From Asterias amurensis (lineage: Eukaryota; Echinodermata; Asteroidea; Forcipulatida; Asteriidae): a stretch of 64,000 nt of DNA. Below are positions 1 through 12,700 of this stretch, one piece after another (position 1 is the first letter of the stretch; each line of letters begins with the position of its first letter). The stretch spans positions 20,612,450 through 20,676,449 of the forward strand of contig NC_092648.1 of NCBI RefSeq assembly GCF_032118995.1, in the 5' to 3' direction. Both the position numbers and the translations under genes were made by a program. A model generated the notes under the pieces. That model was not told the origin of the DNA. It saw only the letters and a program-made list of their open reading frames with translations, and ran no database searches.

Positions 1-231
1 AGGGAGGATAACTTTAGCATTATAAGGTGACTTAACGGTTCGGTGATCAGGAATTGAGTGGCTACGCCTCATTGGTTTGGGCTGTCTTTTACTCCTGTGA
101 CCAGCTGGAAGTAAACAAAAGCAGTCGCTGTTAAGGCAGTCTTTAAGTTAGTGTATAGTATCTGTTGGTTGTAATTGAGAGCATTATTTTTTCATTTTTT
201 AACTATGGCTGGTTTTTCTGTAAAGCAACTT

Positions 232-237
232 TTTAAT
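232..237 (-). terminator. Candidate polyadenylation signal (ATTAAA)
   Basis: ATTAAA on the minus strand, 71 bases downstream of the proposed stop of the ankyrin gene. A weak motif in AT-rich DNA. Confidence 0.25.
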
Positions 238-307
238 TATTTACACACATCGTTTTAAAGGTAAAAACAAATTGTACTCTTTACCCCTGATTCAAAACTA
301 ACATCTG

Positions 308-719
308 TTAAAGCAACATTCTCAAGACTAAAACTCTACAACCATGAATCCTGTTAGCAAATCTTGGTGTATTGGAGCCTGACAGGCCTGGAATTTCATC
401 TTTAAACATATTGAAAGGGCATGGCAACTTCCATTTGGAAAAACTTAAAGTCATGGGAACATCGACTGAGTGTAATATTGACTTACACTTGCCCATCTTT
501 GGTGAATTCATAAGCTTCACGCTCGATGACGCTTGTTGTATTCTTGTCTTCTGAAAATGGTCTTTGTTCTTCTTCTCCATCCATGCTTCGTTACTTTGCT
601 GGCTCAAATCAAACCTGGAGGGTACATTTGAAGTATAAATCAACATCGTTCCACATTTACCCGACACAGAGTTAAATACTTTGGCCAGTGAGTTTGGCCT
701 TTCAGTGTGGTTGGACCAT
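308..719 (-). CDS. Ankyrin gene, terminal exon 13 (probable)
   Basis: Acceptor TTGCCAG|ATGGTC. Encodes 137 residues from RWSNHTERPNSLAKVF to VLVLRMLL, then a stop at 308-310. No known domain is visible. Phase 2 entry matches exon 12. It may be lineage specific. Confidence 0.6.
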
Positions 720-3700
720 CTGGCAATCAACACAACACTTCATATGCCTGCAGATGGAGCAATTTATCCAAAGAACAGAAACATGTAAAAGTGAATGATA
801 TCTTAACATTATTTACACTAAAATAAATACTCCCAATCAATTTGAGCGAACTCATCGACAACTCAAAACCACAGCGAATGATATATATATTTATACTGTA
901 TTTATTATCAAGTAATTGAATTTTGAACACTATGGCCCGAAGGCCAAGATCGCTTATGTTCAAAGTTAACGATAAAAAAATTGCAAAATATTACAAATAG
1001 ACAATTACAAAAATACAACAAACACAAGAGCCAAGTGGCTTTAGCAATACACAGCAAATTTAAAAGCGTTCAACTTGAGACTAGAAAATACAAACAAGGT
1101 GCGAGGCCCAACCAGGCCGGTCTTTGGCATTCAGAAGTTTTGTTAGAGCAGGTATTGTGGAATGTTTGTATTGGTCTGTATTGCAAAAAAGAACGATTTA
1201 AAGGAAGCTTGTGAATGGTCTGACAGTAGGAAGGTTAAAGCCATTGGACCCTTTCAGCTCAGAAAAAAAAGAAAAAAAGTTCACAGATTTACAAATAACT
1301 TACAGGGTTTACAGAAGGCAATGGTGAAAGACTTCTCTTGAAATATTATTGCATGAAATGCTTTACTTTTTGAGAAAACAGCAAAACAATATAAATTCTC
1401 GTTAACGAGAACTACGGATTTAACACATGTCATGACACGGCGAAACGCGCGGAAACAAGGGTGGGTTTTTCCGTTGTTTTCTCCCGACTCCAATGACCGA
1501 TTGAGCCTAAATTTTCACAGGTTTGTTATTTGATATAGAAGTTGTGGTACACAAAGTGTGGGCCTTGGACAATACTGTTTACCGAAAGGGTCCAATGGCT
1601 TTAATGTACAATACATTGTTAAAAAAATAATTAGTCCATTTGGAATCCAATAAATTCTGAGGCAACTTCTGAATATGTTGCTACATTATTAAGGTCCTCT
1701 GCTAGTGTCATCTGACCTTCCTAGATCTCTCCGCTCCTCCCAAACTTCCTGACCACCACCACACCTAGGGCTAAGTCACATGGCTCCAAGGCTTCAATCA
1801 CCTCACCCAAGTTGTGGAATGTCCTACCATCTTCACTCAGAACAGCTGCTACCCTCGGCAACTTCAAACCAAACCTCAAAACCCATCTAGTTCAACTTGC
1901 CTCTCATTCCTTGTAATTTTAAGTGTTTGTAAATCGCATTAAGATTTCTTGCAGTTATATTTCGCGGAATATAAGATTGTTCTAATATTATTATTGTTAC
2001 TGACCTGTCTCCATCAGGTATTGATTCATCACCACTAGCCTGGTTCTCACCCTCTCTGTCTACACTATCTGATACCTTGAAGTGTGATGCACGGAACTCA
2101 TCCAAGCTGGCTGCTGCTGATGCATTAGCTCTCTACACACACAAAGAAGAGAAGTCTAACTATATTAATACATTCACTCATGCAGTACAGACAGTAGAGT
2201 CTGAATTTCTTGCTACTGACTTAATTGTGAAACAAGCTGCCGTGTGCTATCGAGAAGCAGAACCTACTACCACCTTTAAGCGCCAACTCAAACCTCACCC
2301 ATTTCCCAGCCTGCGATCTGTTAGTTGCAATGTGGTTTTTTTTTCAATCTGGAGCGAATATGTTCAAGCAGGAAGAATACACAATTTGATTATCAGATTC
2401 AAAGTTTGGGGCATAAAAACTTATACATTTTTTAAATAACCACATTGCTTCACAGTGAAATGTTTCTCAAAATGCTGCTATAGGGTTTCAATGGCTTTTA
2501 TTGCCAATAATTTTAATTATAACAGTAACAAAATGTATACCATCACCATCACCATCACAAGGGGCTTGGACGGAATTGCTTTTGTGAGTTTAAGGCGCAC
2601 CACAGTTGTTTATCTAACGATGGTTCTTTCAAGTCATGCTGATTGATGTGAGAGTATTCGGTTTGGTAACAAACAACAACCCTTAGGAGTAGAGTTGAGT
2701 TATACCTGAAATCTTTCTTCGATGTCATGCAGTCTCCTGACTACAGCAATATCTGTCTGGGTGTTTTCTCTCTTGCTCTCCTAAAAACCAAAATACAAAA
2801 AGTGTTCAACTTAATTTTTGTGTTTCTTCAATATGCAACAAAGAACATACAAAGACAACAAATCGTAGAATTAGTTAGGGAATAACAGTGCGAGTACCCG
2901 GTCTTCACTGCGTGGTAATGACCGGGTTGGTGGCTGGCGCTGTTAACGGACCGAGCATTGTGTAATGCATGTAAAAGAACCCGGTGCCCTTATCTAAAAG
3001 AGAAGGGTTCACCGCGGTGTTCCTGGCTGTAGCTGCTGTATCCCCGTAGCACCTTGTAAACCCTAACAAGAAGCTAAAATAATTGGGTATCAGAATTCAT
3101 AACTGCAATTACCTATCTTTCTGAAAGTTTGTATATACTCAGCGCCTTGAGTACCTTGTTTGGTAGATACGTGCGCTATATAAGACTTTGATATTAATAT
3201 GAAAAGGAGATGATTTCAGCTTACATTTTGTTCTACGTCTTTATAGAGCCTTTTGCAGCTTCTCTCCAGCTCCGTCTTAAGTTCCTCTAAACGGCCAACA
3301 AGTTCTTTCTTCTGGCTCCTGGCTTTTTGCCTTGCCTCTGACAGCTCTTGGGCTTGAGAGTTGATGACAACATCCAAGAATTCCACATTATCTTAAATGG
3401 AAGAAGGAGGAGAAAAAAATCTGATGCAACCATGAACAATCTTTTAGGCTTTCAAAATCTGGGACCAATTTCTAAGACACAAGGAATTCTGTAAAATAAG
3501 ACATACGTTTTAAGGAATTTCATTGCAGCTAAATATAAGCACATTTTAAACAGCTATTAAAGCCATTATACGCTTTCGGTAAGCAGTATCGTCCAAGTCC
3601 CACACTTCGTGTATCACAACTTATTTATATAAAATAACAAACCTTTGAAAATTTAGGCTCAATCGGTCATCGGAGTCGGGAGAAAATAACGGGAAAACCC

Positions 3701-6700
3701 ACCCTTGTTTCCGCGCGTTTCGCCGTGTCATGACATGTGTTTACTATAAATCCGTAATTCTCGCTATCGAGAATTGATATTGTTTTAATGTTTTCTCAAA
3801 AAGTAAAGCATTTCATGCAACAATATTTCAAGAAAAGTCTTTCACCATTACCTTCTGTAAACCCTGTAAATTATTTGTAAATCTGTGAACTTTTTGTTTG
3901 TTTTCTGTACGTGAGGATGTGAGTATGTGAGGTTCTTACAAGTTCATGCTTTTTTTAGAGAACTTTTACAAGATATGTTTAAGTAGGCCCACACTTCCAA
4001 ACTCTAGTGATTGTACCCCTGTTAGTGAACTTGAAATATTCTAGAGGTTCAATTCTTTTGACAAAAGTGTCTACTGAAATAAACCACCAACCTTGTAAAT
4101 ATGTATTCCAATTGGCTAGTTTTGTCTCCAATTCTTCAGCATTTGTTTTATTATTGCTGCTTTTGCACTTGCTTTGAGGTTTCTTCCTAGCTACCCTGTC
4201 CTCATCCATCTTCAAGTCCTGGTCGGACGAGCCCTCTTTACATTTGGCCTCATCTTCCACCTCTGCTTTGATGGAAGGATCTTGTGTTTCGTCTCGTTCC
4301 CGATCTTGCTCCTTATCATCATCAAAGTTTTGTTCTTCATCCATCTTCTTGTGTTTCTCATCTTCGTTCAAATTATGAAGTGCAATTTCCTCTCCCGAAG
4401 CATCTTTTCCATCTTCTTCTTTATCTTTTTCTTTCTCCTCACTTTGCCAGATTTCCTCAGGGATTTCGGAGCCATGTTTAGCTCCCAGGGAGAGTAGGTA
4501 TGCGACACACTCCCTGCTGTTTGACTCCTCAGCACAGTCAAGGGGTGTACGTGGTTTCCCCTAAAAAGAACAATGGGGTTATGATGGAGAATTGGTCATC
4601 TTATAAGTACAAACAGATAATCAAGTTCATTCCTTGGAAAAGACAATTGACACGTACAAAGGAGTTGAAAGCATCACAAATATATATGTACAGTGCTTGT
4701 CACTAGTATGTATTTTCAAAATCCTTTTTTGATTTCTACATTGAAAAGAACAAATTCACAAAACATTAAAACAAAATTGGCAAACAGCAATTAAGTAATT
4801 GAACACAAAGGTTCATGCATTACTGATGATTCAAGCTTATAATATCTACCACTTCAGATAAACTCGACACACCTCAAACTAAAATGCAGGATGGTCCCAA
4901 GGACCCAACGTACCTGTTTAGTCACATAGACAGAGTTAATATTTGGCTCATGCTGATGAAGAAGTCTACAGAGCAAAACGCTGTTATTGGTTGCAGCGTG
5001 ATGCATTGATACCAGTCCACTGCCATCTCTGGTATTCGCACTGCAACCATGCTTCAATAAGAAAGACACAGCTTCTGTGTTGGGCAAAACAGAAAAAGAA
5101 AGAACGATAAATGGAACAAAATGAAACTCACATGCAAGGGAAACATTTTGTTATTCATTAAGTAAAATCAGTGAAAGACAGAAAAAAGTCTGCTTTTTCA
5201 AATTCATATACAGTTTGAAAATGCTTTTATATTCATGCTTAGTTCTTAAGCTCTGTATTTAGCATTTTGGGTAATTGTAAGTGACCGTACTAAGTACAAA
5301 AATTGTTGAAAACAATTAAAAATGAAAAAAAAAAAACCATTAAAATATTTCCTTGATTTTAAATTCCTTAGTTTTCAGACAAATTTTACAATTGTTATAG
5401 CTTTGTTATTAAGGCATAACAACCAACTCCGCCAGAGGCAAAAACAAATAACATGTTATGATCCAGAGACTCGCTGCCGACAATATCTGCTACTAGAAAG
5501 TATGTTTAAACAATGGGTTTAACGATATTGCACTTGAAATGAACAAAGAAAGCAATTCAAAATTAAACAAAAAGAGAAGACGAAATAAATAACAATAAAT
5601 TAAATATAAATGTTAATAATTTTATAGATAAACTAAAATACAAACCACCACATTAATCACATAGTCTTTTAATAGGTCATACATTTTTGAAATTAATCAT
5701 TTTGAAAATATATTTGCATACAAAATGCTCATGAAAAAAATCTTCAATCAGCAACTTTAAGATTATACTATAATGATGTCACTAAAGCACAGTTAATACT
5801 TCAAGCGAAGGCGATTACGAAACACAATTTGTGATGCAAATAATACCTAACTAGATGTTTTCATCTTGTGCTGCAAGGGAAATCGCTTTGCTTTTGCAAT
5901 TTGTGCAGTAAAAATACTTGAACCACACTTTACTCATCTGGAGTGACCATTTACGCTATTAACTGTTAATATTTACAAGTGATTTACCTATATGTTGAGC
6001 TTTAGCAGCTTGAGTTAGTGGAGTATCTTTGCTGATAGTGCTAAGCTGAAGTGAGCCACCATAATTATGTAGTAACTTCAGGATCGGTACTGAACCTCTA
6101 GATGCAGCACAGAATGCCGGACTGATGAGAAATTCAGAACTTATATATAAAATAACAAATCTGTGGAAATTTTGGCTCAATTGGTCTTCGGGAGAAAATA
6201 ACGTTTATTACTATTATTATTTTGTGATCGTGCACCTGCATAAAAGTCCTTGATTTCAACAGATCATAGACACCATAGAAGTTGAATAATATTTTTTTAA
6301 ATCCTGTATAAATGTAGATATGCACAATAAAATTAACATTTCAAAACGTGGGCGTGTTTTTGAGATTGCCGAAAATACGAAGTGGTTATGTCCACAAAGG
6401 AAGAATAATCCGTAATTGGAAACAATAATCTGAGAAAGCTGCTGTAGACTTTAAACCAATGAGTTTTTATTGCCATTAGTTTTAAGAATGATTACCAAAC
6501 ACACTTTGCCTTTAAGCGCTTTTTTGGTATGATGAGAATTACAATTCCTAATCAATATTCCACACAGGGAACATGACTGCACACATAAATGCTGAATGCG
6601 TATTGTTTGTTTTTACAGTTACCAATCCCATACCATGGACATTTGCATGAAAGTATTTTTATTCATTCAACTATTCTAGAGTGAGAACTTCAGACAAAAA

Positions 6701-9700
6701 CTGACCTTGAGGTCTTCTCCTGAAGACGAGCAGAGTATACTGTTTGAAACTTCAAGACCAAACCAGCTCTTTTCAGAGCCAACACTCCCTCAAAAGAGAT
6801 TTACACAAGGTTGTACCCGCAAGTTTACCTTTATATACATTGTATTCCTATTATTAACACCATGCAAAGCTTAAAAGATCACTTAAAAACTTACCTCTTC
6901 CCATCTTGATCTTTCCAGCTCGGCGATGCTCCATATTTCAGCAGTGTGAGGGCGCACTCACCGTGATCCATGGTGATAGCGTAGAACAGCGGTGTGCAAC
7001 CCCCTTTGTCTGCTGGGTTCGGTTCGCAGCGACAGTCCCTAAGTAATGCCTCTAAACAGGACGGGTGATTGCGACATACAGCACAGTGTAGAGCTGGTAG
7101 TAGAAGAAAGAAGAATATCAGCATATAACGTTTGTATGGCTTCTGACTGGCACCCCGATCAAAGATATTGACAAAATAGTGACACTGCCAACATAGGGCT
7201 AGATAGCTCAGTTGGTAGAGCGCCGGCATGTTAATCCGGAGGTCGTTGGTTTGAATCCCACTCGAGTCAATTCTTTGTTCAACCCCAAAAATCATATAAA
7301 ATAAGAACACACACTGCATTCAAGCCTTGAAGATTTGGGACACCCCACCAAAATAAGACACTTATCAGTAGTGAAAGTGAGTACAGCCAAAACATTACTG
7401 TACCTTTAAAATCAGTGTGAAGTCTAAAAGGAACTGTACAGGGCCCAATTTCATCGAGCTGCTAAGCACGAAAATTTGCTTAGCATGAAATTTATTCCTT
7501 GATAAAAACAGGATTATCAACCAAATTTCCATTTGTTGCATATTGCTTGTATTGAGCTGTTGTTTGCTTATCCTGAAAATCATGTGGAAATTTGGTTGGT
7601 AATCCTGTTTTTTTCAAAGAAGAAACTTCATGCTAAGCAAATTTTTGTGCTTAGCAGCTCTATGAAATTGGGCCCAGGATTGGTAAGGATACAAAAATAT
7701 AAATGTTTAATTTTAGTCTGGTTCATACCGGAACCATTTTTTTTCTGTGAATTATTTCCCTCTGAAATGAAGTTCAAGAAAACTGTATCTGGAAATCTTT
7801 AAAAAAAACACAACAGGTAATTTGTTACAACCAAAGTCCGGAGGTCTTTGGTTCAAATCCCGCTCTAACCAATGTTTCTTTGTTCAACCCAAAATTATTG
7901 AATACAAAAATGAAAAATACCTGTTAAACCATTGTCATCAGAGAGTGTTATATCAGCTTTTAGGTCAACCAGCAGTCTACAAGCTTTGATATTACCAGCA
8001 GAAGCTGCCCACAATAGCGGCGTCTTGCCGCCTTTATCCACACAGTTAACAGAGCTGCCTCCTTTACGGAGTAGAGCCTGCAGGCATCTCAGGCCAGCAG
8101 TACCCATGGCTGGATCTCCACACATCTGGGTGGCGTAGTGGATTGGGTAGGCTCCGTGGATGTCCGGGGTGGCTGGAGTGCAACCACTCTCAATGAGGAG
8201 AGAGATACAGTTGTAGAGACCGCAAACTGTGGGGACAGTCAACAAGAATGGATGTTAAATTTGCATTGGGATAAAAAATAATTTTATTTAAAAAAATGTT
8301 GTTTATGAAAGTCCCTAGACACACAATGTCTGAAGGTCACTTGGTGTGGGCTACAATCAGCTATTTTTCCAGGGGCCATTGCCACCTACTCCTTGGGCTG
8401 AAACAGGGCTACCCCCTTTACAGTCCATACGGATGTAGTCACGAGTATTAATCGGCAGAAGCAAAGCGAAGTACTTTATCAAGTCCTGTGAAAAACAAAA
8501 TCCATGGGAACATTTAATGTTACTCAGGGTGGGCTTTGAACTTGCGACCTTCGCCTTATATGATTCAAACTGCCTCTAGCTATAGGGCAATCTCGGTGGT
8601 ATAGTGGTAGAAATCTGCTCTAGAACAGCAACTGTCGTGACTTTGAATACCAGCCGGAAAAAAAAACACCATATGGAATTTATTCAAAGGCAAGAAAGTA
8701 CTAAGTATACAGTTCGCTTCAGCCCCAAAAGCTACTGGTGGCTTGCACTATGCCCTACCGAAAAAAGGCCTAAAGCTACCAACAGCATTTGACCTTGACC
8801 CATTTAGCCAAAAAGGGTACAGCTAACAGCAAACACCACACCTTCCTATCACAAAATCCTCAATCCGTTAAAGACATTTCCATTGTCAAGAAGCAATGCA
8901 AATCTGCCATATCTCTGATTGAATGGCTATGTTTACTCAAAAAATAATACAGTTTCACAAACTTCCATTTTCGTGCATACCTTACTTAACCAACCTACGT
9001 TCCTCTCTTTCAAACCCATCAAAAAATAGTTCAATAAAAGTCAGATTCTACTCAAGGACTACTTGACCTCATAAAAAAACACTGTTTTAAGATTCCTATT
9101 ACGCTGCTAGTGCTTACACAACATCTCTATTTAAAGGAAGATATTAAAATATCCATTGATTTTTGAATTCCCCCCACCCCTAAATTATCATAATTTTCCA
9201 ATAGCTGCATGTAAGCAGAAATCCAATATTCAATTACCGTATTCCTTAAAGCGTAAAACCTATTAGGTACTAAACTGTTTTTTATTAACACCTTTATAAA
9301 TGTAGCCTTCACGTAATTTTTTTTCTCTGAAGCAATTTTCTCAGTTGAGAAAAGAAAAAAAAGGTAATCTATTGTTGAGAGCCTTTTGCGCCCGCAGTAC
9401 CAAAGCTCTGAGACGCATGACTAATTCACAATGCAATCTCTACACATAAAAAAAAATGAAATTGGTATTCCCTGTGTATAAATAAGAAGAATAATTACAA
9501 GTACAGGCATACACACAAATAGAGAACCAGAATTAAAAATTACAAAATTAGACCGACCATTTCAAGAAAAACTTCCAGGTGAAAGATAAATGGTTGGTTA
9601 AAAAAAAAGTTGTGAAGCAACTGTCTTGCTATATCCTCCAGTCCCCCACCCCTCCCATCCATTCCGCCCTGACCCACTAAATCAGGTAGAGAGTGTTCAT

Positions 9701-12700
9701 CTTTAAGGGGGAAAGTTCACTTTATATTTTCCAAAAGGCAGTTCCACTAGTACCAAAGGAGGAAAATTAGACAACCTGAAGAATAACCCTTGTGTCATGA
9801 GAGAGAACCAACATCACATATTGCCTTAGCCGGGTATCGAACCAGCCGTCGATTTCAGCAAACTCTTCCTAACTAAGGATTAATCTTATGACTTAGCACG
9901 AGTCCCAGCCCTGCACTGTAGCATGTAAACACTAAGATTAATCCCAAGTCAGGACGAGTTGCTTACTCGTCCTAACTTAGGATGAGTTCAATGCATCCTA
10001 CGCCTTTGGATACGGAACTTAACTCGTCCTAAGATCATTCCTAAGTTAGGAAGAGTTTGGTGAAATCGACGGCAGGGTCACATTGGTGAGAGGTGAACTT
10101 AACACAAAAGCCAACCATGCCTTTACTCCTACCGTCGATTTCACAAAACTCTTCCTAACTTAGGATTAATCTTATGACTTAGCACGAGTCCCAACCCTGC
10201 ACTGTAGCAAGCAGACCTTAAGATTAATCCTATCGTCCTAACTCGAGATAAGACGAGTCCTAACTCTTTGTGAAATCAACGGCTGGCCTGCTAAGTATAA
10301 ACGGTATATCTACCTGTTGCCCAATGAATAGCCGAGTGTTGTTCATTATCCATCGCATTGATATCTACATGCGGGAGTACCAGCTGGATCAATTCAATGT
10401 CGCCCTCTATAGTTGCCAGATGTAAAGCGTTGCGTCCTTCAGAATCCGTCAGAGCAGCGAGTGATGGATCTGCTTCAATGAGCATCTTAACACAGTCGTT
10501 GTGGTGGTGCTCAATGGTGTGGTGCATTGCAGTCTTACCCGACTTGTCGGTTGCTTCAAGGGACGCCTGTTGCCAGTTGAAAAAAAACAATTTAAAGGCA
10601 CTGGACACTATTGGTAATTGTCAAGGACCAGTCGTCTCACTTGGTGTATCTCAACATATGCATAAAATAACAAACCGGTGGAAATTTGAGCTCAATCGGT
10701 CGTCGACGTTGCAAGATATGAATGAAATAAAAAAAAACACTTGTCACACAAAGTTGTGTTCTTTCAGATGCTTGATTTCGATACCTCAAATTCTAAATCT
10801 GAGGTCTTGAAATCAAATTTGTGGAAAATTACTTCTTTCTCGAAAACTACATTACTTCAGAGGGAGCCGTTTCTCACAGTTTCTTATATTATCAACAGCT
10901 CCCTATTGCTCGTCACCAAGTAGGGTTTTATGCAAATAATTATTTTGAGTAATTACCAATAGTGTCCACTGCCTTTAAAGGCACTGGACACTATTGGTAA
11001 TTACTCAAAACAATTGTAAGCAAAAAAACTTACTTGGTAACAAGCAATGGAGAGCTGTTGATAGTATAAAACATTTTGAGAAATGGCTCCCTCTGAAGTA
11101 ATGTAATTTTTGAGAAAGAGGTAATTTCTCACTCAAATGATAAAAAATTCAGCTGAAGTCTTTTATTATGCATCTGAAAGCACACAAACTCGTGCAACCA
11201 GGGTGTGTTTTCCTTCATTATTCTCTTGCAACTTCGATGACCAAATTAGTCAAATTTGTACAGGTTTGTTATTGTATGTTGGGATACACCAAGTGAGAAT
11301 ACTGGTCTTTGACAATTACCAAACGTGTCGCAGTGCCTTTATTTATCATTGTTCAGTCAAATTATGATTGATGGTGGTTTACAGCCACACAAACAAAATC
11401 AGTGAGTTGATTGAACTGGCAATTCGTAATTGCAACATAATGAAACAAAATTACTGTACTGTGTGCTCACAACTCTTGATGTGGGTATACCGTCAAATAA
11501 AGAAATCACCAAAGGTGACTGGCCCGGAAATTTGATGCAACATAATTATGAAAAGAAATAACAATATTGCATGCTCACTAAAAACCCTTAGAAATGTTAA
11601 CCTTTTCCCAGTCTTTAGAATATTTACTCTATTGTGTAATCTGCTGTTTGTATTTTTATATATCCTGCCTTTTGTATTTTATGTAAAATTTGTGATGTAA
11701 TTGTCATGTTTTTACACTCAATTTGTCAAAGGCATTTCCATTGTCAGGGATGTGATACGCTGTTGAGTAAAAAACTTAACTCTGCGGGCAAAGTGCGAAA
11801 GCATGCGAGCTTGAACACTTGCGAGCATGAAGCCCAATTATTCACATTTATCTTTAGTTTTAAAAGCCCTACTCTGCAATCTGGGTAGTAATTGGTTATA
11901 TCTCCATTTCTTTTAGAATTTGGTCTAAAAAACATTTTTTTTAAAGGCGGAACACCGTTTTAAAACGGAGGAATCACATCCCTGCAGTGCAAAAAATGTT
12001 TGGTGATATTTGTCAAAAAAACTGAGATTCACAATCGTTCATTGTCATGCACACCTTACTCAACATACCTCCTTTTTTCAAATCCATCCAAAAATTTAAA
12101 TAAAAATCAAATGCTCTTTAGAGAATGCTTGACCTCACTAAGGCACATTCCTTACAGGAATGTAATTGTAATATTTTTACCTGTAAAATAAACATACAAA
12201 AATGAAATCAATGCCACACTCACCCCAAGATCTATCAACATTTCAATGATTTGATAGCTTCCTTTCCTGCCAGCAATCATCAACGAAGTGACACCATCAT
12301 CGTCAGAAATGTCTAATATCTCTGGATTAATCTTATCTCCTTCTTCAACAATCAAGCTGAGGATCTCTGGGTTGTGTGAAGCGCTTGCTGCTGCGATGAC
12401 AGTGACCTTGCTGTGATCAGTCAGGTGACTACTGGCTCCATTCCTGCCATCAAGACAATCAAATTTGTGTTTTTTAAATAAAAGGCATTTGACATGGTTG
12501 GTAATAATTGTCAAAGACCTGTATTCTCAATTGGTAAATCCCAACATAATATGTATAAGATAAAAACCTTTTAAAATTTGGGCTCCACTGGTCATCGAAG
12601 TTGCAAGAGAATAAAGAAAGATAAAAACACACTTGCTGCACAAATTTGTGTGCTTTCAGATGCTTTTATTATTTGAGTGAAATTATCTCTTTCTCAAACA

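Noticed and set aside
2077-2439. Plus-strand open frame of 120 residues
   Set aside because: Overlaps the minus-strand exon 12 and shows no domain. Repeat-derived origin remains possible but is unsupported.
3979-4091. Extension of ankyrin exon 9 to a stop at 3979
   Set aside because: Possible as a retained-intron isoform, but the exon 10-13 chain fits in phase and carries a coiled coil, so the spliced form is preferred.
7196-7268. A functional tRNA-Asn gene
   Set aside because: Acceptor and T stems do not pair well, and the flanks resemble another repeated tRNA-like copy.
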